A stretch of 64,000 bases of DNA from CAWEBF01 sp963807235 (GTDB lineage Bacteria; Acidobacteriota; Vicinamibacteria; Vicinamibacterales; UBA2999): positions 558,001 through 622,000 of the forward strand of contig CAWEBF010000009.1 of assembly GCA_963807235.1 (NCBI GenBank). Reading direction: 5' to 3'. This document shows, piece after piece, positions 48,730 to 58,406 of the stretch. The notes beneath the pieces were generated by a model. It was not told where the DNA came from and did not search any database. It saw nothing but the letters and a program-made list of their open reading frames with translations. Position numbers and translations under genes: made by a program. Within the stretch, counting starts at the first letter, position 1, and the number at the start of each line of letters is the position of its first letter.

Positions 48730-49777
48730 ATGGGCATCTTGGACTTCATCAAGGGCGAGCTGCTTGAAATCATCCAGTGGACGGACGACTCGCGCGACAC
48801 GCTGTCGTGGCAATTTCCCGACGACGACAAGGCCATCAAGCGCGGCGCGCAGCTCATCGTCCGGGAGTCGCAGGTGGCGCAGTTCGTCTACCTGGGCCAG
48901 TTCGGCGATACGTTCGGGCCGGGCAAGCACAGTCTGACCACTGACAACATTCCCATCCTCACCCGGCTCAAGTCCTGGCCCTTCGGCTTCGAGTCCCCGT
49001 TCAAGGCCGACGTCTACTTCGTCACCACGCGGCTCTTTACCGGCAACAAATGGGGCACGTCGAACCCGGTGATGCTCCGCGACGAAGACTTCGGGATCGT
49101 CCGGCTGCGGGCGTTCGGCACCTACGACTTCAAGGTGGTCGAGCCGAAGACGTTTCTGCGCGAAGTCGCCGGCTCCGACCACAACTTTCGCCTCGACGAG
49201 TTCAACGACACGATGCGGTCGCGCATCGTCGAGCATCTTCACCGACTCGATCGCCTCGGCGAAAATCCCGGTGCTCGACGTGGCCTCGCGCTATACCGAG
49301 CTGGGCGACGCGCTGCTGCCGCTGATCAATCCCGCCGTGACCGCGAAGTACGGGCTGGAGATCACGAGCTTCATCGTGGAGAACGTGTCGGTGCCGCCTG
49401 AGGTCGAGCAGGCCGTGGACAAGCGCAGCAGCATGGCCGCTGTGGGCAACCTGAACGACTTCGTGAAGTACCAGATGGCGAAGGGATTCGAAACGCCCGG
49501 CGGGGGCGGCGGCGCAGCCGGCACGGCGGCCGAACTGGCGGTCGGCTTCGGCCTGGCGCAGCAGATGCTGAAGGAAGGCCTCGCCGGTGGCGCCGCGACA
49601 CCCACTGTGACACCCGCGGTGCCGGATCTGCTCGGTCCGGCCGACGCCGCACGCGCGCTCGGCGTGTCGGAGGCCGACGTGATGGCCGTGCTGGAGTCCG
49701 GTGAGCTGAAGGGCAAGAAGATCGGCGCCAGCTGGCGCATCACGCGCAGCGCCCTCGACGCCTACCTGGCGTCCTGA
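48730..49777 (+). CDS. SPFH/band-7 protein (YdjI-like) with C-terminal helix-turn-helix
   Basis: About 350 residues with one break at 49234. SPFH features: MGILDFIKGELLEIIQWTDD, IVRESQVAQFVYLGQFGDTF, FGFESPFKADVYFVTTRLF, LRAFGTYDFKVVEPKTFLRE, and YGLEITSFIVENVSVPPEVE, as in the YdjI/'virion-core-like' group that acts with zinc-ribbon partners on membranes or stress assemblies. After a Gly-rich linker the last 50 residues (PADAARALGVSEADVMAVLE, GKKIGASWRITRSALDAYL) match an excisionase/MerR-like helix-turn-helix, a placement I find unusual; relatives more often carry a GYF-like or zinc-ribbon tail. AGGAGG 11 bases before the ATG. Confidence 0.82.
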
Positions 49778-49779
49778 CG

Positions 49780-50928
49780 TTGGCCGGCGTCACTCCCCCA
49801 CCCCTCCCGCCGCCGCTTCCGCCGGCGGCGGGAGAAATCACCGCGCTCGAGAAGCATGCCTGCCCGGCCTGCGGCGCGCAGGCCGAGTGGAACCCGACGC
49901 AGCAGAAGCTGTCTTGTCCGTTCTGCGGCACCGAGTCGCCGTACAAAGTGGACCGCCGCACGGGCCTGGTGCAGGAGCTGGATCTCGCCGCGGCGCTCCG
50001 CGCGCTGCCGGAAGAGGAGCGCGGCTGGCACACCGAGCGCCGGAGCATCCAGTGCACCAGCTGCCGAGCCGTGATGGTCTTCGAACCGTCGCGCGTCGGC
50101 CAGAACTGCGAGTTCTGCGGGTCGCCGGCGCTCGTGGACTACCAGGCGATCAAATCACCGATCAGCCCACACGGCGTGCTGCCCTTCAAGATCGATACGG
50201 CACGGGTCCGCGACGATTTGCGCCGGTGGTGGCGCAGCAAGTGGTTCGCCCCGTCGCGCCTGGCCACGAGCGCCCTGGTGGACACGCTGAAAAGCCTGTA
50301 CATCCCGTATTGGACCTTCGACGCCAAGGCGCACTGCCCGTGGGAGGCCGAGGCCGGCCACTACTACTACGTGCCCGTGCCTGGCCGCGACGCCAAGGGG
50401 CGGCCCACCGTGCGCATGGAACGGCGCGTCCGGTGGGAGCCGGCGTCGGGTGTAGTGGACCACGTCTTCGACGACGAGCCCGTGCCCGGAACGCAGGGGC
50501 TGCCGATCGACCTCTTGAAGTCCATCGAGCCCTTTCCCACGCGCGACGCGGAGCCGTACGACACGGCCTTCCTGTCGGGCCACGTGGTCGAGCACTACCA
50601 GGTGGTGCTCATCGAGGCGTCCCAGCGCGCGCAGGATCAGATGCACGCCGCGCTGGAAGCCCTGTGCGGCGCGCAGGTGCCGGGCGACACCTATCGCAAC
50701 CTGCGCATCCACCCGGTCTACGACAGGCGAACGTTCAAGCACGTGCTGGTGCCGGTGTGGCTGCTCGCCTACACCTACAGCGGCAAGCCCTTCCAGGTGA
50801 TCGTGAACGGCGTCACCGGCAAGATCGCCGGCCGCCATCCCTACAGTGTGTGGAAGATCGTCGGCGTGATCGCTCTGGCGTTGGCGGTTGTGGCGTTCCT
50901 CGCGCTCACCAACGCGGCATTCGAATAG
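49780..50928 (+). CDS. Zinc-ribbon membrane protein of the SPFH operon
   Basis: 382 residues, no breaks. An N-terminal Pro-rich head (PPPLPPPLPPAAGE) is followed by two zinc ribbons (HACPACGAQAEWN with LSCPFCGTES; IQCTSCRAVMVFE with NCEFCGSPALVD), a central domain with KSLYIPYWTFDAKAHCPWEA and YYVPVPGRDAKGRPTVRMER, VPVWLLAYTYSGKPFQVIVN, and one C-terminal helix (VIALALAVVAFLALTNAAF). The start is TTG 49780, 2 bases after the SPFH stop. A 12-base stem (49804-49815 with 49823-49834) lies in the Pro-rich codons and could hinder initiation. Likely the membrane-anchoring partner of the SPFH protein. Confidence 0.78.
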   Translation: MAGVTPPPLPPPLPPAAGEITALEKHACPACGAQAEWNPTQQKLSCPFCGTESPYKVDRRTGLVQELDLAAALRALPEEERGWHTERRSIQCTSCRAVMVFEPSRVGQNCEFCGSPALVDYQAIKSPISPHGVLPFKIDTARVRDDLRRWWRSKWFAPSRLATSALVDTLKSLYIPYWTFDAKAHCPWEAEAGHYYYVPVPGRDAKGRPTVRMERRVRWEPASGVVDHVFDDEPVPGTQGLPIDLLKSIEPFPTRDAEPYDTAFLSGHVVEHYQVVLIEASQRAQDQMHAALEALCGAQVPGDTYRNLRIHPVYDRRTFKHVLVPVWLLAYTYSGKPFQVIVNGVTGKIAGRHPYSVWKIVGVIALALAVVAFLALTNAAFE

Positions 50929-50929
50929 G

Positions 50930-51045
50930 GCTCTCGGCTTCCGGCTTCCGGCCAGAAACGAAAAGGCGGGTCCCGCTCTCGCGAGACCCGCCTCAGTTCC
51001 GCACCTCCAGGACTGGAGACCGAAGACCGAAGACTGAAGACCGAT
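50930..51045. repeat. Heptad tandem-repeat array, locus 6, split by a terminator
   Basis: Left part CTCTCGG-CTTCCGG-CTTCCGG (50930-50953). Right part GACTGGA-GACCGAA-GACCGAA-GACTGAA-GACCGAT (51011-51045). A terminator hairpin stands between them. Two different unit types flank one hairpin between convergent genes. Confidence 0.83.
50964..50993 (-). terminator. Rho-independent terminator of the TonB-receptor gene
   Basis: AGGCGGGTC (50964-50972) pairs with GACCCGCCT (50985-50993); on the minus strand the stem is followed by TTTTC. It would end transcription of the receptor gene whose stop is at 51051. Confidence 0.78.
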
Positions 51046-51050
51046 CGTCT

Positions 51051-54000
51051 CTAGAAGTCTATTTGCGCGCTCAACTTCACGAACCGCGGCGACAAGACCG
51101 ACTGTGGCGTGAGCCACGTGCCGGTCGGCGAGTACGTCTGGTTGTAGGTCAGCGTCCGGTTCGAGTTGAGACGTTGAAGATATCGACACCGACATTGGTT
51201 CGGGTCCGGCCGAACCTGAGCACCTTCGCGACGCGAAGGTTGATCTCGTTGATGCGATCACCCCACACCTGGCCGGGCGACAACAGATTGATGGACTGCG
51301 TCGTGCCCGCGATGTTGGCCGGGCGTCCAAGGGCCGCCGAGATCTGCGCGACCGGCACGTTGTAATTGGCCTGGAGCGAGGCACCCTGATCGCTCCTGAA
51401 CGTCCCGGCAAGGAGTACGTCAATCTTGGGGACGGTGTAGGCCGCGACCGTACGCATGCCCGTCACCCATCCGGGAGCGCTGTGGCAGTACGGATTGGTC
51501 GGGTTGGTTTCCGGCAACGCTGCCCGGATTTCACAGCTATCGGTCACCGTGACGCCGCTGTTGACGCCGCCTTGGAGGGTCAGGCCGTTGCTGATCCGCG
51601 CGCTGAAGCTAACCAGCATCCCGTTGAAGCTCTGATACTGGTTGCCGAAGTTATTCGCCCGGGTGATGCTGTTGCTGGTGCGACCGAAACCCGAAGCGAC
51701 CACGTTGTAGAGCGTGCCGACCGGGTAACCGCCACCGTCGGGCAGCCGCGGGTCGACCGGCGCGGTGATGCTGAACGGTGTGAAGTCGCTGGACGCGACC
51801 GCGAGGTTATCGGTGGCCGTGAAGTTCTGGAGCCACCGCTTCAAGTAGCCAATCTCCACGGAGACGCGAGGCAGTACTGTTGCTGCACCGACACGCCGAC
51901 CTGCCAGTCCCGCGGACGAACGCCCCAGCCGTTGAGAAGGTTCGGGTCGATCGCCGCGGTCGTCAGCGCCGACGTACCGAACGTCGTCTGGGTCGTCGCC
52001 GCGCATTCGCCGTTGGCCGCGTTGTTGGTGAGATCGCACTGGGGAACGAAGTCCCCGGCCGTTCCCGGCACTCCGACGATTCCGGCGTCGGTCCATGTCC
52101 GCGACGCCGTCGTCGCGATGCGGGCAATCGGATTGGAGATCGAGTAATTCCCGTTCAAATTGCTCGCCGGATCCATGTATTTGCCGAAATTGACTTTGAG
52201 GGCCGTCTTTCCGTTTCCAAAGACGTCCAACGCCAGACCACCGCGCGGTGACAGGTCCCTGAAGTTGACGCCGTCGGTTCGCGGGAATGCCAGCGGCGTC
52301 GCGAGGAATGTCTGGCCATTGATGAGCGCGGGACCGATCGTCTGCTCCGGCGAGTAGCTCTGCGCGTTGTCGAATCGCAGCGCTCCCTGCAATGTCACTC
52401 GTCCGCGGGTCCATGAATCCTGCACGTACAGCGCAGCGGTTCTCACTCGGTCCTTCTGCTTGAACACCCGAAGGCTCTCGGTCAACTGGGAGGGCCGGCC
52501 GCCGTTGAACTGATACGCGAGGTTAAGGTCGTTCCCGTGATTCTCGATGTCTTCCACGAGGTAGCTGCCTTTGTACCCGAATTTCATGCTGTGAGCGCCG
52601 GTGACATACGACGCCGAAGCGCGCCACCTGTTCGGATTGTCCCAGTTCTCGGCCCAGTTGGCCGACCGGTAATTGAAATTGGCGACCGCGCCGTTCCGGG
52701 CCTGGAGCTCGGTCACGCGGACGAGACCGCGCGTGAGGTTGCCGGGGGCCTCGAAGGGACCCCAAGCCGCGACGTACGACCCCAGGCCGGCCTCGAGCAA
52801 CAACTTGTTCGTGACCGGAGACTGCCAGGTGACCTGGCGATTCTGGACGGTCGTGCGCAGGTATCCGGACGTTTCCGGCGACGTGGTCGCCGACAGGCCG
52901 CCGAGCCCGAGCGGCCCGACGACAGATCCGTCTGACTGCTCTCGGCACGCGTCGCCGGATGTGAACGAGGCACCGTTGCACGGCCACTGCCCGTCCCAGT
53001 GGACATTGAACTTGTTCCGCTCCGATGCCTGGATAGTCAAACGCACGCTCGCGAGCTGAAAGCTTTCCGCGCCGCGCGCCTGCCGGCTGGTATCAGGCGC
53101 GTACTCCCATTTCGTCGGGTCTCCGGCGTTCAGATTCGGGAAGATGCCAGGAATCGTCCGGTGCTGGCCTTCGTCCCGGTAGGTCGCGTAATACCACAAC
53201 CGGTCCTTCTTGATCGGACCGCCTACGCCGAAGGTTTCGTCCCACTGCTTGATCAACTTGCCGGGCGTGGCCAGTCCCGCGAGTCTCAGCTCCTCGGTGT
53301 AGTTGCTGCTCACGAAGCTCGACGGCACGCCGGAGAGGTAGATCTGGCCCTTGACGTGTTGCCGCCGCTCTTGGGCACGATGTTCAGGGACGGCCCGCCG
53401 ACTTCGGCTTCGCCCAACCCGCCGGAGTTCGTTGTCACGACTTCCTGCGCGTTCGAGATGTCGGCCACGTACGTAGAGACGCCGCCGCCATTCAGCGCGG
53501 CGCCGGTCCCAAGGCCATCGACCTGCATGCGGCCTTCGTTCGCGCGGCCGCCGGCGCCACCGAACACCGTCATCTGCGGCGTCACCTGAATGTCAGAACT
53601 CGTCCCGGCTTGAATCGTCACTCCCTGAAAGAGCGACGCAATCGTGTAGCCAGGATCGTGCGTTCGGCACCGTCGTCAGCATTTCGTTGGTGAGCGTGGT
53701 CTGCCGACGGACGCTCTGCACATCGACGATGGGTGATTCCCCAGTGACCGTGATGGTCTCCTCCAGTGCGCCAACTTTCAGGTCGGCGTTGATGGTCGCG
53801 ACAAAGGAGCCCGTGAGCTCGACGCCCTCGCGCTTCACCGAACTGAATCCCGTCAAGGAAAACGTCACGCGTGTACGTGCCAGGGCGCAGATCGACGATT
53901 CGATACTGGCCGGAGCCGTCGGTCACGGCAGAACGAACCTTCTCGATGAGCACCGGGCTCGACGCCTCGACGGTCACGCCGGGAAGAACGGCACCCGACG

Positions 54001-54100
54001 CGTCACGCGCGACGCCGGCGATGGAGGCCTGCGCCAGCGCGATGGACGGCGCCAGTATCAGGATCGCCAGGATGGCTAGGGCTTGTGTGGCTCTGCGCAT
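51051..54100 (-). CDS. TonB-dependent receptor with carboxypeptidase-regulatory N-terminus (Oar-like), frameshifted
   Basis: About 1015 residues, outer membrane. A signal peptide (TQALAILAILILAPSIALAQ) is followed by a CarboxypepD_reg domain (ASIAGVARDASGAVLPGVTV, GSGQYRIVDLRPGTYT), ETITVTGESPIVDVQSVRRQ and a plug-like part (RMQVDGLGTGAALNGGGVS). A long barrel follows (RLWYYATYRDEGQHRTIPGI, MKFGYKGSYLVEDIENHGND, LSPRGGLALDVFGNGKTALK), ending with SPRFVKLSAQIDF, whose C-terminal Phe is the outer-membrane signature. Breaks near 53865, 53650, 53350, 51880 and 51170. Receptors of this type in Acidobacteriota are thought to import or bind polymers; the ligand is unknown. GGAGG 11 bases before ATG 54100. 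Confidence 0.88.
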
Positions 54101-54176
54101 TTGAGAGATGTCCTCCGAATCCAAGTAGACGAACCCCGCCGACACGACCCGCCCCGAACGCGAAACGAACGTGAGC

Positions 54177-54380
54177 CTATCTCGACCGATTGCTCAAGAA
54201 GAACTTCGCGAGCAGCAACGAAGTGATGACCGCCGTGGCGATGAGCGCCCAGGCGACGAGCAGCGGAATGGTGGTGCCCGCTTCAGACGCCTGGGAGAAG
54301 CTCGGGAGAAACCCGTTTCCCAGCAGGACACTCAACAGCCCCAGCGCCAGCACGATGATCGCACACAACACCCACAGCAT
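54177..54380 (-). CDS. Small two-helix membrane protein
   Basis: 67 residues made almost entirely of two helices (LCAIIVLALGLLSVLLGNGF and LLVAWALIATAVITSLLLAK) with a basic tail FFLSNRSR. It closes the cytochrome/DUF6644 operon after a heptad array of 35 bases. It could be a small subunit of that membrane complex. No family recognised. Confidence 0.6.
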   Translation of the reverse strand: MLWVLCAIIVLALGLLSVLLGNGFLPSFSQASEAGTTIPLLVAWALIATAVITSLLLAKFFLSNRSR

Positions 54381-54390
54381 CTCTATTTCC

Positions 54391-54425
54391 TCGTTGGTCG
54401 TTGGTCGTGGTCGTTGGCGTCTTGT
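54391..54425. repeat. Heptad tandem-repeat array, locus 7
   Basis: TCGTTGG-TCGTTGG-TCGTGG-TCGTTGG followed by CGTCTT. Same unit family as loci 4 and 5. It lies between the stop of the second DUF6644 gene and the small membrane-protein gene. Confidence 0.8.
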
Positions 54426-54897
54426 CTAGGTAAACAGGCCGATCAGCCGGGCTGGAATCGCGACCGAGGCCCAGAGGACGATCGACAACGCTCCCACCAG
54501 CTTGCGCGTGGCTGCGCCGAACTGCCCAGTCGGCGCCAGCGTCACCTTCCGGCGGATGGTAAACGTGAAGACGAGCGCCACCACCATCACGACCATCTTG
54601 AACCAGAAGAAGATGCTGTAGGTACTCGCGGAGCGCGTTCGAGATCAGCTGCGGCACACCGGTCAGGAACAGCAGGAAGAACCCCAGCAGGAGCCACGGC
54701 TCGGCGCCCCGGGCAATGGCGTCCACTGGCGTGCCCTCGTCGTTGCCCACGAGCTTCAGGTCCACGATGAGCACCGCCCCGACGAACATCACGAGCGCCG
54801 CCAGATGCGCGACGTTCACCATCGGCGACATCCACACCGATTCGCGGATCGCCGTGCTGACGGCCCAGTTGTTCATCCATTCGAAGTAAGACAGCAC
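54426..54897 (-). CDS. DUF6644-family membrane protein B, frameshifted
   Basis: About 157 residues and four helices: MLSYFEWMNNWAVSTAIRES, MVNVAHLAALVMFVGAVLIV, LLGFFLLFLTGVPQLISNAL, and after a break near 54620 FFWFKMVVMVVALVFTFTI and LSIVLWASVAIPARLIGL. It is a paralogue of 54907. A His in the second helix (NVAHLAALVMF) is conserved with the paralogue (TSHVVALCWF), and could bind haem b. It lies 9 bases after the other DUF6644 gene. Function unknown. Confidence 0.78.
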
Positions 54898-54906
54898 CGG
54901 CGACTC

Positions 54907-55419
54907 CTATTGGAACCAGTTATAGGCGATGAGACGCCCCGACACCACCACGCCGACCCACAGGACCAGCCCCAGCGCGCCCGCCAACCGTGCGGCCGGC
55001 GGCAGGATGGGATCCTTGTCCCAGCGGCTGACGGAGTTGTAGGTCAGGTAGTGGAACGCCAGCGCATTCAGGCCGGCCAGCGCCATCATCACCATCTTCA
55101 CCCAGAAGAAGATGTTCACGTAGAAACGCATGGGCTGCGCGTAGACCAGGGCCGTGCCGGTGATGGCGCTGAATATCATCCCCGCCATCTGGTACGGGAA
55201 CAACCGGCGCTGCAGCTGCGAGAACGGCGTCTGCATGTTGCCCACGCCCAGCAGGCGCAGGTCCATCATCAGGATCAGCCCGGCAAACCAGCACAGGGCC
55301 ACGACGTGGGACGTCAGCAGGCCCGGGTAGACGTACTGCGACTCGCGAATGGCGATGCTCGACGGGAAGGCGTCGAGCCACTCGAACACGCTCCGCAGCG
55401 GCATCAGGAGCTCGAGCAT
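54907..55419 (-). CDS. DUF6644-family membrane protein A
   Basis: 170 residues and four to five helices: SVFEWLDAFPSSIAIRESQY, LLTSHVVALCWFAGLILMMD, QMAGMIFSAITGTALVYAQP, FFWVKMVMMALAGLNALAFH, LGLVLWVGVVVSGRLIAYNW. Several His and Trp lie within helices. ATG 55419 comes directly after the cytochrome gene's TAG with no gap, so the two are certainly co-transcribed. Close pairing with a c-type cytochrome suggests a membrane electron-transfer module; this is inference. Confidence 0.82.
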   Translation of the reverse strand: MLELLMPLRSVFEWLDAFPSSIAIRESQYVYPGLLTSHVVALCWFAGLILMMDLRLLGVGNMQTPFSQLQRRLFPYQMAGMIFSAITGTALVYAQPMRFYVNIFFWVKMVMMALAGLNALAFHYLTYNSVSRWDKDPILPPAARLAGALGLVLWVGVVVSGRLIAYNWFQ

Positions 55420-55956
55420 CTACATGCACCGGTCCTTGTTGTCCGGCTTGTCACGATACACCTCGTGACAGGCCGCGCACGCATCGGACACCGTCCCGCT
55501 CACCTCCACCATCGCGTCGAGGTTCTTCGACTGCGCGGCCTTGAGCGCCGCCTGACCGGCATCGGCCAGACCCTGGGTGAACTTCTGGAAGTCGGCCCGA
55601 TCGAGCGGGACAGGCCGCCCGTTCTCGCACAAACGCCCGGGGATCATGATCAGGTTCGCGGTTTCGGAGAGCGCCAGCGCGGCGTTCTCGACGGCTTTCC
55701 ACCCGCCGTAGACTCCCGCGTAGGCCGACGTGGCGCCGGAGCCGCCCTTCTCCGTGGGCTTGGCGCCAGGGTCGTTGGATTGCGTGTCGAATATCAGGTT
55801 CGAGGCGGGGAACGGAATGCCCTGCATCACCTGCGCCAGATTCGAATACGCCTTCGGCGACGGCCCGGCCGGAGCCGCATCCTGCGCCGGTTGGTTGGAT
55901 CCCGCACATCCCGCGGCCACGCCGGCCGCGAGCACCATCACGCACACACTCTTCAT
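55420..55956 (-). CDS. Mono-haem c-type cytochrome lipoprotein
   Basis: 178 residues. A lipoprotein signal (CVMVLAAGVAAGCAGSNQP) is followed by AYSNLAQVMQGIPFPASNLI, GWKAVENAALALSETANLIM, DFQKFTQGLADAGQAALKAA and one haem site DACAACHEVYRDKPDNK. It is a paralogue of the cytochrome at 38441 (shared WE/WKAVE...ESxNLxMxP and late CxxCH), here with a short insert. First gene of the operon with two DUF6644 proteins. Probably the periplasmic electron carrier of that unit. Confidence 0.85.
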   Translation of the reverse strand: MKSVCVMVLAAGVAAGCAGSNQPAQDAAPAGPSPKAYSNLAQVMQGIPFPASNLIFDTQSNDPGAKPTEKGGSGATSAYAGVYGGWKAVENAALALSETANLIMIPGRLCENGRPVPLDRADFQKFTQGLADAGQAALKAAQSKNLDAMVEVSGTVSDACAACHEVYRDKPDNKDRCM

Positions 55957-55988
55957 GACAACCCCCCAAGCCGATGGCAAGATCGCGC

Positions 55989-56018
55989 AGCATAACTCAC
56001 CCATTTCAGACCGGTCAA
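55989..56018 (-). promoter_or_regulatory. Sigma-70-type promoter of the cytochrome/DUF6644 operon
   Basis: On the minus strand TTGACC (56018-56013), an 18-base spacer and TATGCT (55994-55989), about 32 bases before the ATG at 55956. Confidence 0.6.
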
Positions 56019-56078
56019 GGCATGGATCGGTTCGATATATGATTCGAAATTGCCGTCTCCTCCCCTCGCCACCCGTTC

Positions 56079-56759
56079 ATGACGCTCGCCACTGATGTCG
56101 AAGCGCGCGCGCGCCTCAGCCTCGGGACGAGCGCCGGACCGATCTATCGAACCGTGGCGGCACTGCTGGCGGAGCGGCGCGCGGGAGGCGTCCTGATAGA
56201 CGTGGGGTGCGGCACCGGCAATCTGCGGCGAGCGGTCGGCAACCGGTTCTCACGGTACATCGGAGCCGATGTCGTCCGCTACGAGGGTTTCCCAGACGAC
56301 GGAGAGTTCCACACCATCGATACGAACACGGGACGCGTACAGCTGGGCGACGGCGTGGCCGACGTGGTCACCGCTGTCGAAACCATCGAACACGTGGAGA
56401 ACCCGCGGGCGTTCGCGCGCGAGCTGACACGCCTGTGCCGGCCGGGCCAGTGGGTGGTGGTGACCACACCGAACCAGTTGAGCCTCTTGAGCAAGCTCAC
56501 GCTGGTCCTGCGGCACGAGTTCAATGCCTTTCGGGACAGCAGCTATCCCGCCCATCTGACGGCACTCCTCGAAGTGGACTTGCGCCGCATCGCCACCGAA
56601 TGCGGCTGGACCGAGGTCACGATTCGCTACACGAGCGAAGGACGCATCCCGGGAACCAGCCTGCATTACCCCGGGTGGCTCAGCCGCCTCTTCCCCCGGG
56701 CGCTGTCCGACAACGTCGCGCTGGCCGCGCGCACTTCGAGCGGAGCACACACACGATGA
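56079..56759 (+). CDS. Class-I SAM-dependent methyltransferase
   Basis: 226 residues, complete. Motif I is VLIDVGCGTGNLRRAV; then GVADVVTAVETIEHVENPRA and CRPGQWVVVTTPNQLSLLSK, the pattern of O- or C-methyltransferases acting on small molecules or lipids (UbiG/Methyltransf_11 type). It overlaps the MATE exporter by 4 bases (ATGA), so the modified product may be what the exporter handles. A TATATGAT about 40 bases upstream may be its -10 box. Confidence 0.85.
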   Translation: MTLATDVEARARLSLGTSAGPIYRTVAALLAERRAGGVLIDVGCGTGNLRRAVGNRFSRYIGADVVRYEGFPDDGEFHTIDTNTGRVQLGDGVADVVTAVETIEHVENPRAFARELTRLCRPGQWVVVTTPNQLSLLSKLTLVLRHEFNAFRDSSYPAHLTALLEVDLRRIATECGWTEVTIRYTSEGRIPGTSLHYPGWLSRLFPRALSDNVALAARTSSGAHTR

Positions 56760-58150
56760 ACGACCTGACCACGGGCTCGCTGACCGGCCACCTGCTCAAG
56801 ACCACCAGCTTCATGCTGGTCAGCATGGTGTTTCAGACGCTGTATGTGCTGATCGACCTGTACTGGGTCGGCCGGCTGGGCACCGACGCCGTGGCCGCCG
56901 TGGGTGTGAGCACCAACCTGATGTTCTTCGTGCTGGCAGCCACGCAGATGCTCGGCGTCGGCACCACCACGCTCGTGGCGCACGCCACTGGCCAGCGTGA
57001 CCAGGCGCGTGCGTCGTTGATCTTCAACCAGGCACAAGGGCTGTCGGTCGCCGTCGGCGTGCTCTTCCTCGTGGTCGTGCTGGCCATTCGGGTCCCGTAC
57101 GCCAACCTGCTCGCCGCCGACGCCGTGACTGCGAAAATGGCGGCCGACTACCTGCTGTGGTTCGTGCCGGCGATGGCGCTCCAGTTCGGGCTCATCGGCA
57201 TGGGCGCGGCCTTGCGCGGCACCGGCAACTTCAAGCCCGGGATGATTGTGCAGACCGCCACCGTGATCCTCAACATCGTCCTGGCGCCGGTGTTCATCTT
57301 CGGATGGCTGGGCGCGCCCGCCATGGGGGTCGTGGGCGCCGCGGTCGCGACGCTGATCGCGATCGTCGTCGGCGTGGTGTGGATGACCACGTACTTTCTG
57401 TCCCACAAGTCGTTCCTGCGCTTCGTGGCGGCCGAGTGGACCCCCCGTCCAAAGCTGTGGGCGGAGATGCTGAAGATCGGCCTGCCGGCTGGAGCCGAGT
57501 TCGCCCTCATTGCCGCCTACCTGATGCTGGTGTACGTGGTCAGCCGGCCGTTCGGCGCCGCGGCCCAGGCGGGATTCGGCATCGGCCAGCGGGTGCTGCA
57601 GGCGAGCTTCCTCCCGGTGGTAGCGCTGGGATTCGCCGTCGGTCCCGTGGCGGGCCAGAACTTCGGCGCGCGCAAGGCGGATCGCGTCAGGGCCACGTTC
57701 AACTCGGCGGCGGGGCTGGCGACGGGGGTGATGCTGGTGCTGTCCACCATCACGTGGCTGGCCGCGGCATGGTTCATCCGCATCTTTTCGAACGATCCGG
57801 CGGTCGTGGCCGCGGGCGAAGAATACCTCCACGTCGCGGCGGTGAACTTCGTGGCCTCGGGCGCTATCTTCGTCAGTTCCAGCATGTTCCAGGCCATGGG
57901 CAACACCTGGCCTGCGCTGCTGACCTCGGTCGCCCGCATGGTGCTCATCTGCGTCCCGGTGCTGTGGCTGTCGGCTCAGCCTGGCTTCACGATGAAGTGG
58001 GTCTGGTACGTCTCGGCCGCCGGCGTATTCGTGCAGCTGGGCCTCAACCTGTGGCTGCTGCAGCGGGAATTTCGCATCCGCCTGCGGTTCGACGACCCTC
58101 CGTTACCCGTCCCCGTGCCCGCGCTCCAATCGGAGTCCACGCCGGCGTGA
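56756..58150 (+). CDS. MATE-family efflux transporter
   Basis: 464 residues, 12 helices: LVSMVFQTLYVLIDLYWVGR, GVGTTTLVAHATGQRDQARA, LIGMGAALRGTGNFKPGMIV and the repeated half FAVGPVAGQNFGARKADRVR, with the two-fold MATE pseudo-symmetry. Na+ or H+-driven export of drugs or other cations. It is translationally coupled to the preceding methyltransferase. No breaks. Confidence 0.9.
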   Translation: MNDLTTGSLTGHLLKTTSFMLVSMVFQTLYVLIDLYWVGRLGTDAVAAVGVSTNLMFFVLAATQMLGVGTTTLVAHATGQRDQARASLIFNQAQGLSVAVGVLFLVVVLAIRVPYANLLAADAVTAKMAADYLLWFVPAMALQFGLIGMGAALRGTGNFKPGMIVQTATVILNIVLAPVFIFGWLGAPAMGVVGAAVATLIAIVVGVVWMTTYFLSHKSFLRFVAAEWTPRPKLWAEMLKIGLPAGAEFALIAAYLMLVYVVSRPFGAAAQAGFGIGQRVLQASFLPVVALGFAVGPVAGQNFGARKADRVRATFNSAAGLATGVMLVLSTITWLAAAWFIRIFSNDPAVVAAGEEYLHVAAVNFVASGAIFVSSSMFQAMGNTWPALLTSVARMVLICVPVLWLSAQPGFTMKWVWYVSAAGVFVQLGLNLWLLQREFRIRLRFDDPPLPVPVPALQSESTPA

Positions 58151-58157
58151 GACACTA

Positions 58158-58400
58158 ATGGTGGACATGGCGCGCGGATGGGAGAGCAAGGCGGTCGAGA
58201 ATCAGCAGCAGGAAGCGGCTGACCGCTCCTCGATCCCGCCGGTCCGGGAGGATCCCACCCGGCAAGTCGAGCGCTCCATGCTCATGCTTGCACGGTCACG
58301 GGCCCTGGCCGACCTGCAGCTGGCGTGCGCGCCGGCCCACCGCGCGATGCTGGAGCAGGCCATCCGCGACCTGGACGCGCGCGTGGCCGCGCTCGGCTGA
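58158..58400 (+). CDS. Small hypothetical protein downstream of the MATE gene
   Basis: 80 residues, soluble, helical at the C-terminus (LMLARSRALADLQLACAPAH and MLEQAIRDLDARVAALG) with a charged, flexible head. It starts 7 bases after the MATE stop and faces the AddA-like gene 7 bases away. No family recognised. The composition and tight fit suggest it is real. Confidence 0.5.
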   Translation: MVDMARGWESKAVENQQQEAADRSSIPPVREDPTRQVERSMLMLARSRALADLQLACAPAHRAMLEQAIRDLDARVAALG

Positions 58401-58406
58401 GCCGAT

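Noticed and set aside
50964..50993. Part of the heptad array
   Set aside because: The sequence is a stem-loop with a T-run on the minus strand, better explained as the terminator of the TonB-receptor gene.
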